The notes beneath the pieces were generated by a model. The model was not told the origin of the DNA. It did no database searches and saw only the letters and a program-made list of their open reading frames with translations. A stretch of DNA of 52,893 bases from the IMG/VR virus record IMGVR_UViG_3300010885_042160, positions 1-52,893 of that record. One strand, given 5' to 3'. Shown here in pieces: positions 1 to 6,433 of the stretch; within the stretch, counting starts at the first letter, position 1, and each line of letters starts with the position of its first letter. Position numbers and translations under genes: made by a program. The stretch is from a virus.

Positions 1-229
1 ATCATGGGGTGCATTCTAGCATGGCGCAATGGCATGTGCAAACATATTCCCACCGGAAAAAAACGCGTCGTAGGGTCCCATGTTGGCATGGGCTTCGCCC
101 CATATACGAAGGACCTATCTTATAATATCTAATAAAAAGTTAATAAACTTAAAGGGTCCCATCCAGCCTTAAAAGAACCCGTTTAAAAAATCTAAAAAAA
201 TTGCAACCTAACTGTAATCCTTAACTTTC
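1..229. other. Non-coding left edge with short repeats and hairpins
   Basis: No convincing ORF is present. A 10-base direct repeat, AGGGTCCCAT, occurs at 72-81 and 153-162. A short hairpin is possible at 88-103 (ATGGG paired with CCCAT around a CTTCGC loop), and a second pairing, CCCATG with CATGGG, overlaps it at 78-93. A TATAAT hexamer lies at 121-126 without a good -35 partner. The area lies downstream of the minus-strand gene run, so it may hold that transcript's 3' end, but no hairpin plus T-run terminator is clear. What it does is not known. Confidence 0.45.
72..162. repeat. Direct repeat AGGGTCCCAT (two copies, 72-81 and 153-162)
   Basis: Two identical 10-base copies lie 81 bases apart start to start, inside the only long non-coding stretch of the window. 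The copies are read directly; a role as a protein-binding site or part of a larger repeat family beyond the left edge is inference. Confidence 0.4.
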
Positions 230-472
230 TTACAAACCTAATCGATCTTCTATTTTCTTTTTAAGTCTATCTCTAATTTTATTAGCTTTTTCTGTATCTA
301 AAACAAGGTAAGATACAACGGAATAATATTTTCTACCTCTATCTTCCTCATCAAGATCTTTATCAAATAACTGATTTTTTAGTATACAAATGTCTTCAGC
401 ATCTTTCTTATACTCAAACAGAAAAGATGGTCCGTCTCCAATCATTTCTACTGCATATATTACTTTTATCAT
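230..472 (-). CDS. Small hypothetical protein (80 aa)
   Basis: I do not recognise this protein. It is short, charged and soluble, opening MIKVIYAVEM and ending in a Lys/Arg/Glu-rich probable helix (about residues 61-78, ...KIRDRLKKKIEDRLGL). The ATG overlaps the TGA of the upstream gene as ATGA, which supports the start and translational coupling. It is the last gene of the minus-strand run before the non-coding left edge. The opening beta-strand-like segment followed by FLFEYKKDAEDI resembles tiny phage accessory proteins in general, but no family can be named. Confidence 0.6.
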   Translation of the reverse strand: MIKVIYAVEMIGDGPSFLFEYKKDAEDICILKNQLFDKDLDEEDRGRKYYSVVSYLVLDTEKANKIRDRLKKKIEDRLGL

Positions 473-678
473 TTGTAGATAGCAAGTCTAGACATAAGAA
501 TTGTTAAAGCAAGCTGTTTGCCACTCTTGTAACCTTCTGCAAACTGTTCTCCTCTTGGAGGATTTCCAAGTTCTGGCATCTCTCCAGTTCTTTCAATTTC
601 CAGTTGTCTAATTAAATATTCAAGTTCTTCTCTAATAGAGTTTTTGAGATGAAAATGCTCAAGAATTGGATCTTCCAT
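469..678 (-). CDS. Small hypothetical protein (69 aa)
   Basis: Not recognised. It is a helical, charged protein opening MEDPILEHFHLKNSI, with a middle NPPRGEQFAEGYKSGK segment and a hydrophobic C-terminal helix (LALTILMSRLAIYK). Its stop overlaps the next gene's ATG by four bases, so the two are probably co-translated. A possible purine-rich ribosome site (AAAGGTG on the minus strand) lies too far upstream to be certain. The motif FAEGYKSGKQLALTILMSRL would suit a short helical hairpin; function unknown. Confidence 0.6.
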   Translation of the reverse strand: MEDPILEHFHLKNSIREELEYLIRQLEIERTGEMPELGNPPRGEQFAEGYKSGKQLALTILMSRLAIYK

Positions 679-710
679 GATGTTTGTAAGTTTTACACCT
701 TTAAATGAAC

Positions 711-980
711 TTATTTGATGTCACTAAAATACTTAACTGCGATGTAAGTTCCGATGTAGGATCCGAGGATAATTGGAACTAGGTAAAGGTAGTTCCCAAG
801 GTATGCGATGGTTGAGAAGCTACCAATCAGATAAAGTGCGACCGCTGCGTTGGAAGCCATGAATGCTTTCTTCTTGCTTACAAATATGTAATATATTGCA
901 TAAATGAAATCATATGCAATAAATCCAAAGAAGAGGAGTATTGCAATCTCCCAGTGGAACTCACCGTTATTTAAATTCAT
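711..980 (-). CDS. Small membrane protein, probably three transmembrane helices (89 aa)
   Basis: Hydrophobic segments lie at about residues 10-32 (IAILLFFGFIAYDFIYAIYY), 42-60 and 64-82, separated by a basic loop SKKKAF. This is the pattern of an inner-membrane protein with three helices and a short cytoplasmic loop. No holin family signature is visible, although the size and topology would allow a holin or holin-like role. Its ATG overlaps the preceding gene's stop region (977-980), showing operon coupling. Function is not assigned; only the membrane location is well supported. Confidence 0.6.
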   Translation of the reverse strand: MNLNNGEFHWEIAILLFFGFIAYDFIYAIYYIFVSKKKAFMASNAAVALYLIGSFSTIAYLGNYLYLVPIILGSYIGTYIAVKYFSDIK

Positions 981-1231
981 GGTATAGTCTCATCCAAGTG
1001 CTTAGTTAAGGCTTTAAAAGCTTCTTCTTGGAGTGGGCGCATGAACTCAGTTAGCTCAGACAATATGTCAAAGCTGTAAGATGAGCCTGATCTTAGATCG
1101 TCTTCGAAGATCCAATCCCAAGTGTCGCAGTATATGCTTCCAAAACGCTTGTTGTTTGGCACGAAGTATACGGCATAGAATGCACCTAAGCCTGATCCAA
1201 ACTCTACCTCAAATCTTAGTAACTTGTTCAT
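977..1231 (-). CDS. Small hypothetical protein (84 aa)
   Basis: Not recognised. It is a soluble, acidic and aromatic protein (MNKLLRFEVEFGSGLGAFYA...YCDTWDWIFEDDL) that looks like a compact beta-rich fold followed by a helix (ILSELTEFMRPLQEEAFKALTKHL). The ATG is separated by only two bases from the upstream gene's stop, and its own stop overlaps the next start as ATGA. It sits inside the minus-strand small-gene run, the usual place for phage early or accessory proteins. Confidence 0.6.
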   Translation of the reverse strand: MNKLLRFEVEFGSGLGAFYAVYFVPNNKRFGSIYCDTWDWIFEDDLRSGSSYSFDILSELTEFMRPLQEEAFKALTKHLDETIP

Positions 1232-1233
1232 TA

Positions 1234-1575
1234 TCAGACTCCTGATGAGTTCTTAGCTGAGAATACGAAGTCGTTATGTTCGTCTGACCAAGCTAACTCT
1301 ACAAGGCCCTTCTTAACTAATTCGTTAAGGTTTTCACCAACCAGGAAGTCGCTAAACTTCTCGATTAAGTTAACGCTCATGTTGTAGGTTCCATCTGGGT
1401 TAGGCTTCTGGAACTTCTGCCACATCTCGATCAGGTAGTCTACTTCACAAGCCTGAAAGAAGTCCGAGACACCCCGCATGCGATCCATGATAACTTCGAA
1501 GTTATCGGTCGTGAAGGAGTATTCTAGGTTATCTTCGAAATCGTTGTCAGAGTATTCGTTAAAGTTATCGCTCAT
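1234..1575 (-). CDS. Acidic hypothetical protein (113 aa)
   Basis: Not recognised. The first 25 residues are strikingly acidic and Asn-rich (MSDNFNEYSDNDFEDNLEYS), followed by a predicted helical body (FEVIMDRMRGVSDFFQACEVDYLIEMWQKF) and a C-terminal helical region ending with FVFSAKNSSGV. Its start overlaps the end of the 60-residue gene upstream by 11 bases. The acidic N-terminus could be a disordered or DNA-mimicking segment, but that is speculation. Confidence 0.6.
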   Translation of the reverse strand: MSDNFNEYSDNDFEDNLEYSFTTDNFEVIMDRMRGVSDFFQACEVDYLIEMWQKFQKPNPDGTYNMSVNLIEKFSDFLVGENLNELVKKGLVELAWSDEHNDFVFSAKNSSGV

Positions 1576-1747
1576 AGTTAGTTTGGGTAAAGGCTGTCAA
1601 ATCCTTATGCAGATAATAGACTGACTCCCGCAACAAATCAAGCTCTTCTTGCATCTGCCACATCTTTTTGTGAGCCTTGATTAAGTTTTCAGCGGTGACG
1701 GCAACCCGATTACCTTCGATCTCAACGTATTCTTTAACTTTAGTCAT
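1565..1747 (-). CDS. Small helical protein (60 aa)
   Basis: Not recognised. It opens MTKVKEYVEIEGNRVAVTAE and then forms a long amphipathic helix (ENLIKAHKKMWQMQEELDLL...SVYYLHKDLTAF). The start overlaps the stop of the gene at 1744-1938 as ATGA, and its end overlaps the next gene by 11 bases. Likely a small dimerising or coiled-coil protein; role unknown. Confidence 0.55.
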   Translation of the reverse strand: MTKVKEYVEIEGNRVAVTAENLIKAHKKMWQMQEELDLLRESVYYLHKDLTAFTQTNYER

Positions 1748-1938
1748 ACCGTAAACTTATTAAATTGTGATTTAAAGTTAGCTACGTGCTTTTCCATCTC
1801 AAACTTAAGTCGTGCGATGGTGTCCTCTAAACGATCCACTTCTTCCTCCATCCTCATGGTGATGCGATAGACTCGGAAGTAATCGTAAGCCAAAAGAAAA
1901 AATAAAGTTACTAACGCTGAAATGATGATTTCTAACAT
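1744..1938 (-). CDS. Membrane-anchored coiled-coil protein (64 aa)
   Basis: An N-terminal transmembrane helix (about residues 3-22, EIIISALVTLFFLLAYDYF) is followed by a heptad-rich coiled coil (about residues 28-55, MRMEEEVDRLEDTIARLKFE). The architecture, a short cytoplasmic end, one helix and a periplasmic coiled coil, matches inner-membrane spanins (Rz-like) in outline. There is no partner lipoprotein gene visible and the coiled coil is short, so spanin is only one possibility. The ATG is well placed but has no clear Shine-Dalgarno on the minus strand. Confidence 0.55.
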   Translation of the reverse strand: MLEIIISALVTLFFLLAYDYFRVYRITMRMEEEVDRLEDTIARLKFEMEKHVANFKSQFNKFTV

Positions 1939-1948
1939 ATATATTTGT

Positions 1949-1954
1949 AGGAGG
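1949..1954 (+). promoter_or_regulatory. Perfect Shine-Dalgarno AGGAGG on the plus strand
   Basis: AGGAGG at 1949-1954 lies seven bases before an ATG at 1962. It sits in the 83-base gap between two minus-strand genes, where no plus-strand gene would otherwise be expected. It is the most complete Shine-Dalgarno I noticed in the window, most other genes having only AGG or GGA. Confidence 0.45.
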
Positions 1955-1961
1955 ATTACTT

Positions 1962-2021
1962 ATGTTAATTAAACTACAGTTCGGTTTGCGTCCTGTCACT
2001 CACTGCTCGTCAGGGTGTTGA
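1962..2021 (+). CDS. Candidate 19-residue microprotein
   Basis: A 19-codon ORF translates to MLIKLQFGLRPVTHCSSGC and ends at TGA 2019-2021, immediately before the stop codon of the converging minus-strand gene (2022). It is preceded by AGGAGG with ideal spacing. The peptide has a hydrophobic/basic front and two C-terminal cysteines (HCSSGC). Its strand is opposite to all its neighbours up to the terminase gene. It could be a real phage peptide or a chance alignment of a Shine-Dalgarno with a short ORF; no homologue is known to me. Confidence 0.35.
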   Translation: MLIKLQFGLRPVTHCSSGC

Positions 2022-2339
2022 CTACTTTCCAACCATTTTATCGTAAAGTAGCAGGTGGAGTATCCAAGCGGATGCGCTGCCTGCAAACCCGTCAGCGAAC
2101 AAGCTGGCAAGGCTCGTAGGTTGCATGGTGTAATAGTGGATCAAGCCAAGCCCTGCAAGAGAAAAACTGACTCCGAGCCAAAATCCTACACAAAGTGGGC
2201 AGGATAGTAACTTTTCAAGGAACTTCGACTTGGAAGAAATCCAGGTCCGAGGTCTGGCTAGCAAAGCTGAGTAAACTATACCGTTAGCTCCGCCGTAGCA
2301 AGCTAAGATAAAAGTTAATAAAAATCCTAAGTCCATCAT
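2022..2339 (-). CDS. DUF1360-like small membrane protein with CxxC (105 aa)
   Basis: The protein has an N-terminal hydrophobic helix (LGFLLTFILACYGGANGIVY), a central LLSCPLCVGFWLGVSF motif and a second and third hydrophobic stretch. The pattern Cys-Pro-x-Cys followed by GFW at the start of a membrane helix is typical of the DUF1360 family, which is common in phages and has no established function. I place the start at the ATG at 2339, which overlaps the stop of the glycosyltransferase gene as ATGA and has GAGGTG just upstream; a GTG at 2345 is the alternative. Confidence 0.6.
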   Translation of the reverse strand: MMDLGFLLTFILACYGGANGIVYSALLARPRTWISSKSKFLEKLLSCPLCVGFWLGVSFSLAGLGLIHYYTMQPTSLASLFADGFAGSASAWILHLLLYDKMVGK

Positions 2340-3016
2340 GAGCACCTCGTAGGTAATCTAAACAATTTTCTAAACTCCTTGCGGTTTTCATCCCAGGTAG
2401 GACGCATCAAACCATCGGAGTAGTGAGTTAGTATTATAGGCACGGTCTTGTTGGTAAATCCCTTTTCGTAGGCAGTCATCGTGTAGAAAATGTCGTAGAA
2501 GTCCCATCCGTTCGGGAACTCTTTGGGCTTACCTAGACCACCAATCTTATCTATGGTTCTCTTCTTAGCTGCTAGGAACAAGCCATCCAAGACTACGACG
2601 TTACCTTGATGCCCGAAGTAGTTAGGATTTAAACGGTTAACGTCAGAACCCTGGAACACGAAGCCACGATGGAAGCCTTGTTGACGAAGGTGAGGATCCC
2701 ACCACATCGCATTTGTTCCCAGGAGTGTAGTTCCTACTGGGCCAACGAACCCTACACTGTCCGAAGCTAAACTATCGGTTAAGGTTTTAACAAACTGATC
2801 TCTGTCGCTAAAGATTTGAATGTCATCATGGCATAAAATAATTATGTCATCATCTTGAGCATTTAAAGACTTAAGTGTTTCAGCATAACCTTGAAAGATA
2901 CCTTCTTGATCATAAGCTACTACACAATGTATATTAGCTTCAATAAAATACTTAAGTAGATTATCAAAGTTAACAGGTCTATTATCTTTACGACTACATA
3001 TAATAGAATATATCAT
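2336..3016 (-). CDS. Glycosyltransferase, GT-A fold (226 aa)
   Basis: The protein opens with a Rossmann-like strand (MIYSIICSRKDNR), continues with a nucleotide-sugar region and a DDDIIILCHDDIQIF segment whose acidic pair D64-D65 fits the metal-binding DxD position. It then has FVGPVG, a VVLDGLFLAAKK acceptor loop (D144) and a late WDFYDIF...THYSDG region with H198. This is the layout of GT2-type enzymes, closest to the Glyco_tranf_2_5 style of family. Length is normal. The ORF runs upstream to 3175 in frame, but that would overlap the terminase gene on the other strand, so I use the ATG at 3016. It diverges from terminase with only 15 bases between the starts. Substrate unknown: DNA, virion or host envelope sugar are all possible. 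Confidence 0.7.
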   Translation of the reverse strand: MIYSIICSRKDNRPVNFDNLLKYFIEANIHCVVAYDQEGIFQGYAETLKSLNAQDDDIIILCHDDIQIFSDRDQFVKTLTDSLASDSVGFVGPVGTTLLGTNAMWWDPHLRQQGFHRGFVFQGSDVNRLNPNYFGHQGNVVVLDGLFLAAKKRTIDKIGGLGKPKEFPNGWDFYDIFYTMTAYEKGFTNKTVPIILTHYSDGLMRPTWDENRKEFRKLFRLPTRCS

Positions 3017-3031
3017 ATAGATGGATAATAG

Positions 3032-4591
3032 ATGACCGAAGATAAAATTAAGAAAAAACTCGAAAAAGAGTTCAGAAAGTGCAAGGAAGATCCAGTTTAC
3101 TTCATTTCTAACTTTATTAAGGTAGTTCACCCTATCTTTGGTTTGGTTAACTTTGATCTGTATCCTTTCCAACAAAAGTTAATACAAGAGTTTAAAACTA
3201 ACAGATTCTCGATCCTTAGAAAGTTTAGACAGGCTGGCTGCACTACTCTAGTCGCTGCTTACGCACTTTGGAAGTGTATTTTTAATTCTCACTACAAAGT
3301 TGTAATTCTTTCAAAAGATGATGATGCATCAATGGAAGTGCTTTCTAGGATGAAGACTGCCTATGATGAGCTACCAGACTGGTTGAAGCCACCATTACTT
3401 AAAGATTCAGCACACGCACTTAAGTTTAACAATGGGTCTGAAATTAGGTCTAAGTCTTCATCCAAACAATCAGGACGTTCCGTTGCAGGTTCGTTACTGA
3501 TTTTGGACGAAGCTGCGTTCATTGAAAATATAGATACGATTTGGGCTGCTGCATTCCCAATTATTTCAACAGGTGGTTCAGTTATTGCACTGTCTACCGT
3601 TAATGGTATTGGTAATTGGTTCCACAGACAATATAACGAAGCTAGGGCTGGAGAGAACTCTTTTAAAGCAATCGACATCAACTGGAAAGACCATCCTCAA
3701 TATCACCGTCATCCAGGCTATGAACCGATGTATGAGAAGCTACTTAAGCAAGATCCTCCAATTGATATTGATAAGTGGGAGCAAACTACCAGAGGAGCTA
3801 TCAGTTATAAAGAATGGCTTCAGGAATATGAAGCTGAGTTCTTGGGAACTGGTGACACCTTTGTTGACGGAGAAATATTAAAGCAATTAAAGCAACAGGT
3901 TAACCAAGAATATGGGACTAAATATAATAACCGTATGCGGGTTTGGGGTGATATTCATCCTCACCATGATTATGTTGTGGGTGTGGACACTTCTATCGGA
4001 CGAGGATTAGACTCATCAGTCGCCCAAGTAATAGATTTGTATACAGGCGAGCAGGTAGCTGAGTTTAAATCTAATAAGACACCAATTAATGAGTTCGCTA
4101 CCATCTTAGCTCAGATCGGTAGGGAGTATAACACTGCGTATATTATCCCAGAGCGAAACTTAATTGGGCACAACTTAATTTATCAACTGAAGGAAGTTGA
4201 GCAGTATGATAACTTGTTTTTAGACGAAAAGCATGAGATTGGTGTCCAGATGGCTGACGCTAACCGCAGGCAAATGCTGGTTGCGGTGGATGAGGCAATA
4301 AGATTAAATAAAATTAAACTGAACTCTGAGCGCACAGTTGATGAACTTTTAACTTTTATTATCGACGAGGTGGGTAGATATAAGGCAGACACTAATTGCC
4401 ATGACGATTTAATTATGGGTTTAGCGTTGGCAGTTTTTGGATTTAATGAGATAAGAGCTAATACGCCTATGATACAACATAGGCCAAATGACGATAATAA
4501 ATTTATTACGCCATTCTCTAAGGCTAAATATATGATAAGAACCCCCGGTGGATTAATAGAAGAAGAAGATCTTAAATGGCTACTAAGTTAA
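3032..4591 (+). CDS. terL: Terminase large subunit, gp17-like
   Basis: This is the DNA-packaging motor: an N-terminal ATPase and a C-terminal RNase H-like nuclease. The ATPase shows a P-loop region around residues 62-73 (LRKFRQAGCTTL) and Walker B LLILDEAAF (D159, E160), followed by the coupling-motif-like ALSTVNG. The nuclease shows VVGVDTSIGRG (D319), the PERN acidic site and CHDDLIMG (D458, D459). Its 519 residues are slightly shorter than T4 gp17. The residue normally Lys in Walker A is Cys70 (TGC, 3239-3241), while Lys64 sits six residues earlier. A GGA six to nine bases upstream of ATG 3032 serves as ribosome site. It overlaps the portal gene by 16 bases. Confidence 0.93.
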   Translation: MTEDKIKKKLEKEFRKCKEDPVYFISNFIKVVHPIFGLVNFDLYPFQQKLIQEFKTNRFSILRKFRQAGCTTLVAAYALWKCIFNSHYKVVILSKDDDASMEVLSRMKTAYDELPDWLKPPLLKDSAHALKFNNGSEIRSKSSSKQSGRSVAGSLLILDEAAFIENIDTIWAAAFPIISTGGSVIALSTVNGIGNWFHRQYNEARAGENSFKAIDINWKDHPQYHRHPGYEPMYEKLLKQDPPIDIDKWEQTTRGAISYKEWLQEYEAEFLGTGDTFVDGEILKQLKQQVNQEYGTKYNNRMRVWGDIHPHHDYVVGVDTSIGRGLDSSVAQVIDLYTGEQVAEFKSNKTPINEFATILAQIGREYNTAYIIPERNLIGHNLIYQLKEVEQYDNLFLDEKHEIGVQMADANRRQMLVAVDEAIRLNKIKLNSERTVDELLTFIIDEVGRYKADTNCHDDLIMGLALAVFGFNEIRANTPMIQHRPNDDNKFITPFSKAKYMIRTPGGLIEEEDLKWLLS

Positions 4592-6393
4592 ACGAAGGTT
4601 ACACACAATTCAACCCAAGCAGAGGCAGCATATCAAGCTGGTTCGGATCTTGGTATTACCCAGTCGGCAGAACAGGTAAGTTCTTTGCCAAGTTTCTTAG
4701 TGGTAGAAACGAGCCATTAGTTCCTCAAGATGGCACTGTTCAGCAGCAGATAGTCCCACCCGAGCCACACCCATTAGCTGGTGATACTTTATTAAGAAAC
4801 ACTCCGCTAGGATCCATAAGTCCATTTAAGACTACACAAATGGTTCCTGTTAACGAGGAGGAACTAGAACGTAAGCGTAGATATCAAGAGTTTGAGGATA
4901 TGGATGACTACCCTGAAATAGGGGCAGCTTTTGATATTTATGCAGATGATTCAACTCAAACTAACTTAGATGACACCCACTGGCAGGTTGAATCCGATGA
5001 TCCATTGATAAAAGATGAAGTTGAGACTTTATTTAAAGACATCAACCTTGAAAATTTTATCTGGGATATAGCCAGAAACACTGTTAAATACGGTGATTGT
5101 TTTATTGAGTTAGTTGTTGATATTGACGAGATTAAGAAGGGCATCCAGAAGATAAAAGTCCTTGATCCTAATTATCTTTATCGTATAGAAAATCAACACG
5201 GTATTCTAACAGACTTCTTACAGGAAATACCACTACAAACAGATAACACTATGTTTGGTAAGGTTGGATCTACTACTGGGCAAAAATTAATAGTCCCATT
5301 AGATAAGAATCAGATCGTTCACTTCAGAATGTTTAGCTCTGATCCAACTTATTACCCATATGGAAAGAGCATTGCGGCTGCTGCAAGATCCATCTATAAA
5401 TCACTTAAGATGATGGAAGACGCGATGTTAATTTATCGCCTCTCACGCGCACCCGAGAGAAGAATATTCTATGTTGACGTAGGTAACTTGCCAGCTTCAA
5501 AGGCGGAGATGTATCTTGAAGCTCAGAAGTCTAAGTTTAAGAAAGAGAAGTATTTTAACAGGACAACCGGAGAGATTGACGCTAGATTTAATCCATTAGC
5601 GCAAGATGAAGACTTCTTCGTAGCTGTAAATGGTAAGGGGAGCGGAACTAAGATTGATACACTTAAGGGTGCTGAGAATCTTGGTGAAGTAGATGACGTT
5701 AAATACTTTAGAGATAAGTTGCTAGCCACACTTAAGATTCCAAAGGACTACATTGTAGAGAAGGATCAAAGCCCAGAAAGAAAGGCTAACCTTAGCCAGT
5801 TAGATGTTAAGTTTGCAAGAGTTATCCTTAGAGTCCAGCAGTGTGTTCAGATTGGTTTAGAGACAATAGCTAAGAGACATCTTTTAGTTCGTGGTTTCCC
5901 AGCCTTTGCTGTATCCAAACTTAAAATTAAGTTGCCCGAGCCTTCAGATATGTCGGCTAAGAGACAGCTTGATATTGATGAGCAAAAAGCTAGAGTTGTC
6001 CAAGCGGTGAAGGGTTTGAATATATTCCCACTAGAATACCTTTATAAGAATTATTATCAGCTTAACGACGATGAAATTAAGGATATTAAGGACAAACTTG
6101 AGGAGCAATCACAAGACCCAATCATGGGTGCTGTAGCGGCTGGAATGCCCCCAGGACAGCCTATGATGCCGGGGGCTCCAGGTGGCGCACCAGGAATGGG
6201 AGCCCCTCCAGGCGCAGGCCCAGGGCCCATGGAAGCAGGCGGACAGGAGGGAGCAGAAAACACCCCTCCCACAGCTATGGAAGAAGTAGATTATTCCGAA
6301 CTTAAGAAATTAATGCTTTCGGAGGGACTGAGCGAAGAGGCAATTAAAATTGTTGAAGAAATGTCTCTAGATAGCAAATTAAATAAAATTTAA
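4576..6393 (+). CDS. Portal vertex protein, gp20-like
   Basis: The dodecameric portal through which DNA enters the prohead and to which neck and terminase attach. Features of the T4 gp20 family are seen across the body: the YQEFEDMDDYPEIGAAFDIY opening, VKYGDCFIELVVD, the LSRAPERRIFYVDVGNLP segment, and the KIPKDYI loop. The length of 605 is close to the usual value (T4 524) plus a low-complexity Gly/Pro/Met-rich stretch at about residues 515-565, which looks disordered. The C-terminus (LKKLMLSEGLSEEAIKIVEE) is helical. The ATG lies inside the end of the terminase gene, so the two are translationally coupled. Confidence 0.9.
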   Translation: MATKLNEGYTQFNPSRGSISSWFGSWYYPVGRTGKFFAKFLSGRNEPLVPQDGTVQQQIVPPEPHPLAGDTLLRNTPLGSISPFKTTQMVPVNEEELERKRRYQEFEDMDDYPEIGAAFDIYADDSTQTNLDDTHWQVESDDPLIKDEVETLFKDINLENFIWDIARNTVKYGDCFIELVVDIDEIKKGIQKIKVLDPNYLYRIENQHGILTDFLQEIPLQTDNTMFGKVGSTTGQKLIVPLDKNQIVHFRMFSSDPTYYPYGKSIAAAARSIYKSLKMMEDAMLIYRLSRAPERRIFYVDVGNLPASKAEMYLEAQKSKFKKEKYFNRTTGEIDARFNPLAQDEDFFVAVNGKGSGTKIDTLKGAENLGEVDDVKYFRDKLLATLKIPKDYIVEKDQSPERKANLSQLDVKFARVILRVQQCVQIGLETIAKRHLLVRGFPAFAVSKLKIKLPEPSDMSAKRQLDIDEQKARVVQAVKGLNIFPLEYLYKNYYQLNDDEIKDIKDKLEEQSQDPIMGAVAAGMPPGQPMMPGAPGGAPGMGAPPGAGPGPMEAGGQEGAENTPPTAMEEVDYSELKKLMLSEGLSEEAIKIVEEMSLDSKLNKI

Positions 6394-6405
6394 GTATTAA
6401 AAATA

Positions 6406-6413
6406 CCTAAATA
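6406..6413 (+). promoter_or_regulatory. Possible T4-like late promoter (CCTAAATA)
   Basis: The 40-base gap between portal and the next gene has CCTAAATA at 6406-6413, similar to the T4 late -10 element TATAAATA, about 20 bases before the ATG at 6434. A weak 5-bp hairpin (GTATT with AATAC, 6394-6406) precedes it. The match is imperfect and the assignment rests on T4 analogy. Confidence 0.25.
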
Positions 6414-6433
6414 GTTTTGATAAGGTTATATTC

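Noticed and set aside
1-229. tRNA gene in the left non-coding block
   Set aside because: The hairpins do not form a cloverleaf with acceptor and T arms, and no GTTCRA-like T loop is present.
711-980. Calling the three-helix membrane protein a holin
   Set aside because: Topology alone is not enough; no endolysin gene is adjacent and no holin motif is visible.
1744-1938. Calling the membrane coiled-coil protein an Rz spanin
   Set aside because: No Rz1-like lipoprotein is encoded in or near it and the coiled coil is short; left as a possibility only.
3017-3175. N-terminal extension of the glycosyltransferase on the minus strand up to 3175
   Set aside because: It would lie entirely over the start of the terminase gene; the ATG at 3016 gives a normal glycosyltransferase opening.
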